From assembly GCF_900111745.1 (NCBI RefSeq), contig NZ_FOIJ01000025.1, forward strand, positions 1 through 64,000: DNA of 64,000 bases. Direction: 5' to 3'. The notes beneath the pieces are model-generated. The model ran no database searches. It had not been told where the DNA came from and saw only the letters and a program-made list of their open reading frames with translations. Shown here piece by piece: positions 46,301 to 53,939 of the stretch. Made by a program: the position numbers and the translations under genes. Positions within the stretch are counted from its first letter, which is position 1. The number at the start of each line of letters is the position of its first letter. The stretch is from Stigmatella erecta (GTDB taxonomy: Bacteria; Myxococcota; Myxococcia; Myxococcales; Myxococcaceae).

Positions 46301-46605
46301 CCCTCCGGCCGGGACTCGGCCTGGAGGTAGTACACGTAGCGGCTCTTCTCCACGTACAGCTCGGCCAGGCGGAACTGCAGGTCCGGCAGGTACGGGGCGT
46401 TGCGGCTCTTGGCGATGAGGCGCTCCGTCTCGCCGATGGAGCGGTCCACCTTGAAGATGTCGCGCTTGAGCCGGGCGATCATCTCCTCGCGCTCCTTGGC
46501 CTTGGAGACGATGGGGTTGAAGGCGCGGTCCCCGCCGCGCGAGGAGGAGGCCGGGGCGGCGGTGAGCAGCGCCGCGGCGAGGAGGCTGCCGAGGGTGCCG
46601 CTCAT
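43327..46605 (-). CDS. Large periplasmic TPR protein, GltD/AgmU/NfsD-like
   Basis: The 1,092-residue protein has an N-terminal signal (MSGTLGSLLAAALLTAAP). A helical segment follows (AREREEMIARLKRDIFKVDRSIGETERLIAKSRNAP is read here as a coiled coil), then many TPRs along nearly the whole length, e.g. ADLNEAEKHYAAILAL, GNRYFIKQQYEYAIPALRKLM and MEVRFNIARAYYEDGDYPKASELF. Size, periplasmic location and position after the 510-residue TPR gene match AgmU/GltD or NfsD of Myxococcus. It probably acts as a periplasmic scaffold. ATG 46605 overlaps the upstream stop. Confidence 0.72.
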   Translation of the reverse strand: MSGTLGSLLAAALLTAAPASSSRGGDRAFNPIVSKAKEREEMIARLKRDIFKVDRSIGETERLIAKSRNAPYLPDLQFRLAELYVEKSRYVYYLQAESRPEGASGAIVSPETRLMKNKAVQMYYRLLREYPDFHDGDKVTFYLAHEQRELGQFDEMLKTLGELTRKYPTSPLRLESEQILGDHFFDKADLNEAEKHYAAILALPPSPVHDLARYKMGWIRVNQARHADAVVFFEAAAASEPLPGVDAKKALNVKREALLDLVYSYTEARPAKGALNYFEKLSESRATFALALDKLGNRYFIKQQYEYAIPALRKLMEIQFDPELDLERGQKLYDALKASKGKVMPEPTDIRFLVRSAVQSKTDPELPEPERKKYLAELEEMARDLSTQLHVAAQKKDDKALYVTAAAAYQEYLSLFRPEQYVRPIMKNRAEALFASGAFPEAARQYEELARYEDKAQQKDEKAVGEAQYAALLSHFSTLKPEEAQKRTAFEVADARQALKLLGSNYITRFPQSPNVMEVRFNIARAYYEDGDYPKASELFTAFALAHPNHKDAPAAGNLALDSLRQINDFKGLEETGKKFIGTALPAKFQEDVRRILTQSRAEALDELALQSAQETGDVIQGLTQVAEQNKNTEIGEKALYGAFTAAREKRDLGSERELGAKLLADYPKSQYLPDVLLTLGRHAAEAAAFDEAAEWFEKVGQKLGADVTGVDGWLNAARLRLALGEYKEAARNLEAASEVAGPRKAEVLVMLAETRLKQKDAPRAKQSAELALALDKTSTGAAAILAEVQATTAPKEPPDKLISTLTTAVQGPNGQTEEAAKGLWYLGEILYRGYKDLPPDQVEEKVASLQGMEGIYTQAASLGYPEWAVASLWKLGLAYGHLADVVDATPPPAGLSAAEAKTFQTALKEQVAPLRTRAEDAFKACLSRAEQLEVFSAAVVGCRSRSESAALPVPAGGAPARSAAVDELRKKAEATLSADALEALGMAYLESHQYARAQLTFGRVTELQDTRAGAHNALGWALLNQGDAMSAREAYARALEADPTYGKARLNLAALRCRFGDAEGAKRELSVLKDLASLGGPDVDAAWKGCK

Positions 46606-48134
46606 GGCGTCTCCTCGATGCAGCGGCTCTCGATGCGCACGCGGTAGTCCCGGAGCTCGTCGTTCCAGTACTCCCCGCCGAAGCGGAAGGCCACCTGGGC
46701 GGGCGACAGCAGCTCTTCCTCGGGAGGCACCGGGGCCTTGGCGCCCCGCTTCACCCGCTCATACAACTTCAGTCCCACTTCGTACTCCATCAGGCGCACC
46801 TGCTCGGCGGCGCGCAAGAGTGTGTCGGCCTCCCGGCGCACGGCCTCGTTCAGCCGCGCCTGGTAGACGCGCTCGGACTCGGCCAGCGACAGGGCATAGA
46901 GCTTGGTGAGGTGTCCCTGGAGCCGCTCGCCGAAGCTGCCCGCGTAGCGGCCCAGCCGCTCGGACTCCAGCTCCAGCAGCTCCTTGAAGCGCGCGGCCCG
47001 CTGGGTGTTGCCGTGGGCGGCGGCGGCCCGGCGCAGGCGCACGTCCTGCGTCAGGTCCTCGCGCGCGCGGATGGACTCCAGCGAGTCCGCGAAGCGGCGC
47101 GTCAGCTCCTTCGCCGCGCGCTTGGCGGGCAGGTAGTGGCACAGGTCCCGGTAGATGAGCGCGCGCAGCAGGTACTTGTCCGGCAGGAACTCGTCGCGGA
47201 ACGAGGGCGCATCCAGCGTGGTGAGGATGCCCAGCGCGGCGCGCAGCTCCCCCAGCTTGTAGCGCGTCCACGCCTCCTCCAGGTAGAGCGTGGCGCGGCC
47301 CGGATCCAACATGGGCAGCTTCACCCGCGCGTACGCCTCCAGCGCGCCCGGGTAGTCGGTGCGCTCGTAGCGCAGCCGGGCCACCGCGAGCGCCGCCTCG
47401 TTGCGCGCCTCGCGCGTGAGCTTCTCGTCCCCGGACAGGGCGAGGAAGTCCTGGATGAGCTCGTCCGGGGGCTCCTTCACCGTGCGCAGGCGGGTGACGA
47501 GCAGGGCGAACTTGGCGCGGCTGGCCTCGGCGCTGGTGGGCTCCAGCTTGTCGAAGTGCGTGTGGGCCCAGCGCTCGTTGCCCACGCGCAGGTCCACCAG
47601 CCCCTGCTGGTAGTGCGCGTAGGCCCCGGCCTCCTGCTCCAGGAAGCCCAGGTCCATGGCGCCGAACACCTGCTCGTCGATCATCACCTCGTCGTGCGGC
47701 CGGTCCGTCAGCTCGCGCAGGGCCTCCAGCGCGCGCGGCAGCACGCTGGGGTTGGAGCGCTCGCGGGCGATGCGGCCCAGGTAGCTGGCGCCCGCGTGGG
47801 TGAGCCCCAGGTCCACGAGGCTGCGCGCCAGGAAGTACTGCGCCCAGGCGTAGTTGTCGTCCGTGCGGGGGGCTGCCGACAGCCAGGCGAAGAGGGGCCC
47901 GGCGGCCCCGCGCGGGTTGCCGGCGAAGTACTTCTTCAGGGCCTCGTCGAAGAGGCGCGGATCCACCTTCTCGGGGGCCGCCGCGGCCTCTGGGGCTTCC
48001 GGGGCGGCGGGCGCCTCGGCCGGGGCGGGTGCGGCAGGGGCCGCCTCGGGGGCCTGCGGGGCGGCCCGGGCGGTGACGGGGGGGAGCAGGAGCGCGGCGC
48101 CCGTGAGCGCGGCGAGCAGGGTGCGGGACATCAT
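46602..48134 (-). CDS. TPR protein, GltE/AglT/NfsE-like
   Basis: The 510-residue protein has a Sec signal ending TARA|APQ and no lipobox. An Ala/Pro/Glu-rich linker (residues ~25-55) leads to helical repeats with EALKKYFAGNPRGAAGPLFAWL, AEASRAKFALLVTRLR and YRDLCHYLPAKRAAKELTRRF. The C-terminal AQVAFRFGGEYWNDELRDYR segment is distinctive. Order relative to the FHA and large TPR genes matches AglT/GltE or NfsE. GltE of Myxococcus is described as a lipoprotein, which this one appears not to be. Confidence 0.65.
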   Translation of the reverse strand: MMSRTLLAALTGAALLLPPVTARAAPQAPEAAPAAPAPAEAPAAPEAPEAAAAPEKVDPRLFDEALKKYFAGNPRGAAGPLFAWLSAAPRTDDNYAWAQYFLARSLVDLGLTHAGASYLGRIARERSNPSVLPRALEALRELTDRPHDEVMIDEQVFGAMDLGFLEQEAGAYAHYQQGLVDLRVGNERWAHTHFDKLEPTSAEASRAKFALLVTRLRTVKEPPDELIQDFLALSGDEKLTREARNEAALAVARLRYERTDYPGALEAYARVKLPMLDPGRATLYLEEAWTRYKLGELRAALGILTTLDAPSFRDEFLPDKYLLRALIYRDLCHYLPAKRAAKELTRRFADSLESIRAREDLTQDVRLRRAAAAHGNTQRAARFKELLELESERLGRYAGSFGERLQGHLTKLYALSLAESERVYQARLNEAVRREADTLLRAAEQVRLMEYEVGLKLYERVKRGAKAPVPPEEELLSPAQVAFRFGGEYWNDELRDYRVRIESRCIEETP

Positions 48135-48766
48135 TCCGTGGCGCCGAAGTTGAAGGCGGTGGAGAGCTGGAAGGTGGGCACGTTGACGATGCGCGAGGCG
48201 CCCGCGAACAGGATGTTGTCCGTCACATCGAGCCGGAAGGAGATGTGCTGGGAGGTGAAGAGGCGCAGCCCCACGCCGATGTTGGCCGCGGGCCGGAAGC
48301 CATCATCCCGGTTGAGCTTGAAGATGGTGGCGCCCGCGAGCACGAACGCCTCGAAGTGCAGCACGCGCCGGTTGAGGAAGGCCGTCTTGCCGTAGAAGGG
48401 GCTCCACACCACGTCCGAGCCCACCATCCACTGCACCTCGTCCTCGAAGGCGTTGGCGGTGGGGGCCACGCCGAAGTCGCGCTCGAGCTGGCTGCGCAGG
48501 TCCGTCTTCACGTTGTAGCTGTAGGCGCCACGGCCCACCTGCCACGCGAAGCTGTCGGAGAAGTGGTACGTGTAGCCCAGGGCCGCGAAGTAGCCCTTGT
48601 AGAAGGCGTCCGCGGGCAGCGCCCCCACCCCCAGCGTCAGCTCGTGGTTGAGCCGGTACAGGCGGTCCTGCACCGCCGAGACGGTGCCGGGGTTCTCGAG
48701 CGCCTCGGCCTGCGCGAAGGCGAGGCCGGGCACCAGGGACAAGAGGACAAGCAGGGCGTATCGCAC
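48131..48766 (-). CDS. Outer-membrane beta-barrel protein of the Glt/Nfs-like operon
   Basis: The 211-residue protein starts at GTG 48766 with signal RYALLVLLSLVPGLAFA. The mature part alternates amphipathic strands with aromatic girdle residues: AALGYTYHFSDSFAWQVGRGAYSYN, LHFEAFVLAGATIFKLN and the C-terminal VPTFQLSTAFNFGATE. This fits the myxobacterial outer-membrane beta-barrel family. It overlaps the TPR gene start by four bases. It probably anchors the complex in the outer membrane. Confidence 0.68.
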   Translation of the reverse strand: MRYALLVLLSLVPGLAFAQAEALENPGTVSAVQDRLYRLNHELTLGVGALPADAFYKGYFAALGYTYHFSDSFAWQVGRGAYSYNVKTDLRSQLERDFGVAPTANAFEDEVQWMVGSDVVWSPFYGKTAFLNRRVLHFEAFVLAGATIFKLNRDDGFRPAANIGVGLRLFTSQHISFRLDVTDNILFAGASRIVNVPTFQLSTAFNFGATE

Positions 48767-48819
48767 AGGGGATTCCAGACGGGGGGCGGCGGGGGAGACG
48801 CGGAAAGGGGGTTCCCGCG

Positions 48820-51018
48820 TCAGTAGCCGACCGAGTTGAAGAGGAAGGGGTAGGTGATGATGACGACGCCGCCCTTGGGGGAAGGGAAGGCCCACGTCTT
48901 CAGGTTGCTGAGGATGCAGGACTCGACGGCGCTGTTGCGCAGGGTGGAGGACTTGGTCTTCGCCGCGGCCACGCGGCCGTTGCCGCCGATGGTCCACTCG
49001 AGCACCACCTTGCCGGCAAGGCCCGGATCCTTGAGCAGGGCCCGCTCGTAGCAGGCGTGGACTTCCTGCAGGTGGCTGTTGATGACCTTGGCCACGGCCT
49101 CGCGGTCGATGCTGCCCTGGGCCGCGGACACGCTGCGGGCGGTGGCGCGCGTGACGGTGCCGCCCACCTTGCCCTTGCCCACGCCGCCCGCGCCCAGCGC
49201 GCCGATGCCGCCGCCGCCCTTGCCCCGCAGAATCTCCGCGCCCAGCGTGGCGCCGCCGCCCTTGCCGCCGCCCGCCAGGCCGAACGTGCCCAGGCCCGCG
49301 TTGGCGATGGGCGCCTTGCCAATCAGCCCGGCCAGCTTGTAGTTGGACGCCTTGGCGTTCTTGGCGCCGGGGCCGCTGCCCAGCTTGTCCACCGCGGCGA
49401 GCAAGTCATTGGCCGCGGGCCCGGCCGCCGACAGCTTCGCCAGGGCCTTGAGGGCGCGGGACTCGGGCGGGGGCGGGGCCACCTCCTTCGGCTTGGCCAC
49501 GGGCGCCTTCTCCACGGGCTTGGGCGTGGGCTTCTCGGCCACCTTCTGCGGCGTCTCCTTGGGCTTGGCCTTCTGCTTGATGGCCTCGAGCTTCTTCTTC
49601 GCCTCCTCCTTCTTCTTCGGCTCGGGCATCAGCAGGCGCAGCGCCACGGGCGGGAGGTTCTTCTGGGTGAAGTCCGGGGCCTCGGGCAGCGCGGGCTTCA
49701 GGGCGAGGAAGGCGCCCAGGGCCGAGATGAAGAAGGCGAAGCTCGCCAGCGCCAGCCAGGGCAGGCCCTGGAGCGGGTTGACCCAGACGCGCTCGGGCAC
49801 GGGCGCGGCGTAGGCCACCAGCGACATCTGCCCTTGCGTCAGACGCACGGAGGCGCCCTCGCGCAGGGTGACGAAGCGGCGGCTGCCGTCGGACTCGAGC
49901 CCCGTGGCGTGGAGCGCCTGGAAGCGCCCATCCGCGCCGCCGCGCTCCACGCCGGTGCCGGGCGGCACGAAGAGGCGGTAGGCGCCGTTGAGCGACTCGG
50001 CGAGCGTGAAGGCTTCCTCGGGCAGGGCGAAGCCCCACAGGGGCATGCCGGCGCTCGCGTCGCTGGCGGCCTTCAGGGGCTTCTTGCCCGGGCGGAAGCG
50101 GATGGCCTCCCGGCGGACGGTGCCCCAGTACAGCTCCAGGTAGAGCTGCGCGGGGCCCTTGCCCGGCGCCATGCGCGGCGCGCGGAGGGCCTGGGCCTCC
50201 GGCTTCACCGCTGGCTTCGCCTCCGGCACGGGCGGCGTGTCCAGGTCGAGGCCGTCCAGGAGGTCATCGGCCAGCATCAGCGACGGCAGGGACTCCTCGG
50301 CGCGCGGGGCCTCCGGGGCGGCGCGGCGGCGCGCGGAGGGCATCGTGCTGGCGGGCACGGGGGCGGGCGCCGCCATGGGGATGGGCACCGGGCGGGGGGC
50401 CGCGGCCGGGCTGGCCTGGAGGGAGGCGCCGCGCGCGCTCCGGGAGGGCCCGGCGGGCGGGGCCTCGACGATGACCGGCGCCAGGGGGGGCGCGGGGGCG
50501 GCCGGCTTCGCGGGCGCGTAGGCGATGGGGACGGTGGAGACGGAGATCTCGGGCGGGGCCTCCGTGGTGCCCCACTGGGGCGCGGTGGTCACGCCGCCGG
50601 TGGGAGGCAGGGGCGCCCGGGGGGCCGCGGCGGGCCGGGCCGCGGGGGCCGGGGCCGCGCCGAGCAGGGCCGCCACCTCGGGCGGGGGCTGCGGCTTGGC
50701 CTCCGGGCGCTGCGAGAGCACGCGGGTCTTCAGGACGAAGGGGCCACAGAGCACCTCGTCCACGGGGCGAATCTCGCACGCGGTGACGCGGTGGCCGTTG
50801 ACGTAGACGCCCGAGACGGTGCCCGCGTCCTGGATGGCCGAGCGCCCGTTCTGGAAATACAGCACCGCGTGGCGCGGTTCGATGGAGGCATCATCCAGCA
50901 TCAGATCCGAGGAAGGATCCGAGCCGATGGCGTAGGAGCCGGGGACGAAGACCTCCGTGCCGATGAGAAGCCCATCGCGGAGGATGACGACCTGGAGGAC
51001 AGAGGGTTGACCGCTCAC
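48820..51018 (-). CDS. Trans-envelope FHA/TonB-like protein, GltG/PglI/NfsG-like
   Basis: The 732-residue protein starts at GTG 51018 after AAGGGAGAG. An N-terminal FHA domain (~10-95) has IGSDPSSDLMLDDASIEPRHA, with Glu-Pro where the usual phosphopeptide-binding Ser would be, then VYVNGHRV. A Pro/Ala linker and a beta domain follow. A single membrane span (LPWLALASFAFFISALGAFLAL) sits near residue 435, then a Lys/Pro-rich periplasmic rod. The TonB-like end has HLQEVHACYERALLKD, VVLEWTIGGNG and VVIITYPF. This matches PglI/GltG or NfsG, which link a cytoplasmic regulator to periplasmic parts. Confidence 0.78.
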   Translation of the reverse strand: MSGQPSVLQVVILRDGLLIGTEVFVPGSYAIGSDPSSDLMLDDASIEPRHAVLYFQNGRSAIQDAGTVSGVYVNGHRVTACEIRPVDEVLCGPFVLKTRVLSQRPEAKPQPPPEVAALLGAAPAPAARPAAAPRAPLPPTGGVTTAPQWGTTEAPPEISVSTVPIAYAPAKPAAPAPPLAPVIVEAPPAGPSRSARGASLQASPAAAPRPVPIPMAAPAPVPASTMPSARRRAAPEAPRAEESLPSLMLADDLLDGLDLDTPPVPEAKPAVKPEAQALRAPRMAPGKGPAQLYLELYWGTVRREAIRFRPGKKPLKAASDASAGMPLWGFALPEEAFTLAESLNGAYRLFVPPGTGVERGGADGRFQALHATGLESDGSRRFVTLREGASVRLTQGQMSLVAYAAPVPERVWVNPLQGLPWLALASFAFFISALGAFLALKPALPEAPDFTQKNLPPVALRLLMPEPKKKEEAKKKLEAIKQKAKPKETPQKVAEKPTPKPVEKAPVAKPKEVAPPPPESRALKALAKLSAAGPAANDLLAAVDKLGSGPGAKNAKASNYKLAGLIGKAPIANAGLGTFGLAGGGKGGGATLGAEILRGKGGGGIGALGAGGVGKGKVGGTVTRATARSVSAAQGSIDREAVAKVINSHLQEVHACYERALLKDPGLAGKVVLEWTIGGNGRVAAAKTKSSTLRNSAVESCILSNLKTWAFPSPKGGVVIITYPFLFNSVGY

Positions 51019-51052
51019 GGAGACTCTCCCTTCGGGTGGCTGGGGCGGGACC

Positions 51053-51469
51053 CTAAGGGTCGTAGACGGTGCTGAGGGTTTCGGAACGGAAGCTCTCCCG
51101 CTCACGGATCATCGACCGTGTCTTCAGTTCCTTGCGGTCATAGAGGTACACGGCGCCGGACTTGTTCGTCTGGCCCTGGATGAGCCGGTCATCGAAGTCG
51201 ATGCGCGCGGGGCCCCGGCTGGGGGCGGCCGCGGCACTGGCGGCCTCCCCGGCGGAGGAGGCGGCCGGGGCAGCGCTCTCCAGCGGCTTCGCGTCGAGCC
51301 GGGGCACGGCCCGGGGGGCGCTCTTGGACGCGGCCTTCTTGGAGGCGCGGCTCTTCGCAGAGGGGGTCTTGGAGCGGCTGCGTTGTGCCCATGCCTCCGG
51401 ATTGGCGAGGGGGAGGGGAGAGAAGCCAAGGAGGTTGGCGACGAGAAGGCCGAGAAGGAAGCGTCGCAT
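51053..51469 (-). CDS. Small basic secreted protein, first gene of the Glt/Nfs-like operon
   Basis: The 138-residue protein starts at ATG 51469. A signal (RRFLLGLLVANLLGFSPLPLANPEAWA) is followed by a Ser/Arg/Lys-rich segment (RSRSKTPSAKSRASKKAASK), then Ala/Ser linker. The conserved-looking C-terminus is RIDFDDRLIQGQTNKSGAVY followed by LYDRKELKTRSMIRERESF. It is 34 bases upstream of the FHA gene. No known family. The charged tail could contact the other periplasmic parts. Confidence 0.6.
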   Translation of the reverse strand: MRRFLLGLLVANLLGFSPLPLANPEAWAQRSRSKTPSAKSRASKKAASKSAPRAVPRLDAKPLESAAPAASSAGEAASAAAAPSRGPARIDFDDRLIQGQTNKSGAVYLYDRKELKTRSMIRERESFRSETLSTVYDP

Positions 51470-51555
51470 TCGGACTTCCAGGTTAAGCGATGGTTGTACC
51501 GCTCTGTCAACGCACGCGCCTGGCTGCTCACCGAGGGGGCACGGCCCCCTGTAGA

Positions 51556-51587
51556 GGGGTGTCCCCCCCAGCTGGGGAGAACACCCC
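51556..51587. other. Imperfect inverted repeat between the Glt/Nfs-like operon and the cytochrome gene
   Basis: Arms GGGGTGT and ACACCCC pair perfectly over 7 bp, with an inner C-run facing GGGG. It sits in the 193-base divergent region shared by both transcripts. An operator or leader structure is possible. Confidence 0.3.
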
Positions 51588-51662
51588 ACGGTGGCGCGGA
51601 GGGGTTTCCCAGACGGCTGGAAAGGGGGAGTCTCGCGCTGTGTTCGCGACGGTGTTCCCCAC

Positions 51663-53939
51663 ATGAGACGCGCCCTGGTGGTGTTCGCGGTGCTGGCCGT
51701 TCCACTGGCAGTGGGAGGCGTGCTCGCCGTGGCCCCGCGGGCGGCGCCACCCCCGGGGCCCCGCGCCCGGCTGAGCGCGGTGGGGCCGTGGCTCACCAGC
51801 AACCAGACGTCCCAGCCGCTGGCGGTGTACGGCGAGGGGCTCGCTCCCGGGATGCGGCTGGCGCTGGGGCCTCCGCTGTCGCGCGAGCTGCCCCTGCGGG
51901 TGGTGGATGCGCGGCACGCGTATGCGCGCCTTCCCGCGGGGCTGGCGCTGCCACCGGAGCAGCCCCAGGTGAACGTGACGGTGCGGCTGGTGGCGGACGG
52001 AGGGGCCGCGCCCGAGGGCGAGAAGCGCCTGGATGTGGTGAACGACGCGGCGTTCCCGGACCTGACGGAGCTGGCGCTGTCGCCGGATGGCCGCGTGGCC
52101 TTCATCGCCTCGGCGCCCACGGACACGGTGTTCGTGCTGGAGGTGGCCACCGGCAAGGTGACGCCGCTGGCGGTGGGGGACGGGCCCAGCGCGCTGGCCA
52201 CATATAATGATGCGGGCGGGCACCCCTGGCTGGCGGTGGCGCACCGCTTCAGCCCCGAGCTGCGGCTCTACGCCCTGGACGCCCTGGAGCGCGCCCCCCG
52301 CGTGCTGCCCGCGCCCGTGGGGGCCATGGGGCTGGTGGTGGAGTCCCCGGGCGAGGTGGCCTTCCTCGCCGAGCACGTGCGCGACACGGTGCGGGCGCTG
52401 TCCCTGAAGGATGGGCGCGAGCGGTGGCGGGCGGCGGTGGACCCGAACCCGCGCGCGCTCGCGCCGTGGAACGGCCTGCTGGCGGTGGGGAGCCTCCAGA
52501 CGGGGCAGGTGGAGCTGCTGCGCCAGGAGGATGGCGCGCCCGTGTCCACGCTGGTGCCGAAGCCCGGCGTCCCCATCCTCGGCGGGGAGACGGAGCCCTT
52601 CTCCGCGCAGGTGATGGGGGGCAAGGCGGCGCGAGGGCTCGTGGCGGGGGCGCGGCTGGGCAGCCTGTTCCTGGCGAGCCTCGGGCCCAACGTGGGGCCG
52701 AACGCCGAGCGCATGGAGGTGAGCGCCAACGGTGGGGTGAGCGTGCTCTCGCCCACGCGCGGTGAGGTGGTGCGGCACCGGGGCTTCGGCGCGGGGGTGA
52801 CGGAGGGGCTGGCGCTGGACGAGGCCACGGGCGTGCTCTACGCGGCGGACATCGCCCTGGGGCTCGTGCGGGTGCTGGACGCGCGGCGGCTGGTGGCCAG
52901 CGACGCGGGGGCTCGCGGCGCGCTGCTCCAGGAGCTGCCCATGCCGCTGCCCGAGCGGACGCCCCTGGCGCGCCCGGCGGAGGACTACGGGACGAACGGG
53001 CGCGCGGGGGCCGAGCTGCACGCGGGCCCCCGGGCGCTGGCGCTGGCGCCCGGCGGGCGCACGCTCTACGTGCTCAACCGCTTCACGGGCACGCTGGCGG
53101 AGGTGGACGTGACGCGGGCGCGGGAGGGCCAGGCGCGCGTGGTGCGCCAGCTCCCGGTGACGCCGATGCAGACGCAGGCCAAGCGCCGGCTGGGACAGGT
53201 GCTCTACTACGCGGACCTGGGGCGCAAGGCGATGAGCTGTGACGCCTGCCACCTGGAGGGCCACACCGGCGGGGTCTTCTTCGAGAAGACACACCCGATG
53301 CGCATCTACCGCTCCACCACGGTGCGGGGCAGCCGGGACACGCCCCCGTACTTCACCCCAGCGAGCACGCGCAGCCTGGCGGAGACGGTGCGGACGGTGG
53401 GCAACCGCAACCGTTACTTCAACCCGGAGCTCACCGGTGCGGAGGTCGAGGCCCTGACGCTCTTCACGGCGCTGATTCCCCTGCTGCCCAATCCCCACGT
53501 GGGCGAGGACGGGGCGCCGCCGGAGGCGCTGGAGCTGCCGGATGGGCGCACGGGGCGGCCCGCGGAGGGCCGGACGCTGTTCGAGGGCAAGGCCGGGTGC
53601 GCGGCGTGCCACCCCGCGCCGCTCTTCACGCTGGATCAATCACCCGAAACGCGGGGGGGCTACCCGGACGTGGGCACGCCCGGGGCGCTGCCCTTGCGCC
53701 TGGCGCAGCAGGAACTCGTTCCGGGCGCGGCGCCTCCCGCGCTGGTGGGCACCTGGGATGTGTGGCCCCTGCTGACCAGCGGGGCGGCGGGCTATGCGGT
53801 GAGCGGAGACCAGCTGGTGGTGGAGACGCGCTTTGCGCTGCGCGCCCTCCTGGAGACGTCCGGGCCCGCGCACGGCAACGCGCGGGCGCTCACCCCGCGC
53901 GAGCAGGATGACCTGCTCGCGTTTCTGCTCACGCTTTGA
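51663..53939 (+). CDS. Secreted beta-propeller plus di-haem cytochrome c protein
   Basis: The 758-residue protein has an N-terminal signal segment (RRALVVFAVLAVPLAVGGVLAVAP). Residues ~115-490 form a propeller of YncE type (LTELALSPDGRVAFIASAPTDTV and ALALAPGGRTLYVLNRFTG). Two c-type haem sites follow, CDACH at 526-530 and CAACH at 646-650, with a MauG/cytochrome-peroxidase-like surrounding (DTPPYFTPASTRSL, EGRTLFEGKAGC). It is likely exported and electron-transferring or peroxidatic. It is divergent from the Glt/Nfs-like operon. Its 3' end overlaps the next gene by 11 bases. Confidence 0.75.
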   Translation: MRRALVVFAVLAVPLAVGGVLAVAPRAAPPPGPRARLSAVGPWLTSNQTSQPLAVYGEGLAPGMRLALGPPLSRELPLRVVDARHAYARLPAGLALPPEQPQVNVTVRLVADGGAAPEGEKRLDVVNDAAFPDLTELALSPDGRVAFIASAPTDTVFVLEVATGKVTPLAVGDGPSALATYNDAGGHPWLAVAHRFSPELRLYALDALERAPRVLPAPVGAMGLVVESPGEVAFLAEHVRDTVRALSLKDGRERWRAAVDPNPRALAPWNGLLAVGSLQTGQVELLRQEDGAPVSTLVPKPGVPILGGETEPFSAQVMGGKAARGLVAGARLGSLFLASLGPNVGPNAERMEVSANGGVSVLSPTRGEVVRHRGFGAGVTEGLALDEATGVLYAADIALGLVRVLDARRLVASDAGARGALLQELPMPLPERTPLARPAEDYGTNGRAGAELHAGPRALALAPGGRTLYVLNRFTGTLAEVDVTRAREGQARVVRQLPVTPMQTQAKRRLGQVLYYADLGRKAMSCDACHLEGHTGGVFFEKTHPMRIYRSTTVRGSRDTPPYFTPASTRSLAETVRTVGNRNRYFNPELTGAEVEALTLFTALIPLLPNPHVGEDGAPPEALELPDGRTGRPAEGRTLFEGKAGCAACHPAPLFTLDQSPETRGGYPDVGTPGALPLRLAQQELVPGAAPPALVGTWDVWPLLTSGAAGYAVSGDQLVVETRFALRALLETSGPAHGNARALTPREQDDLLAFLLTL

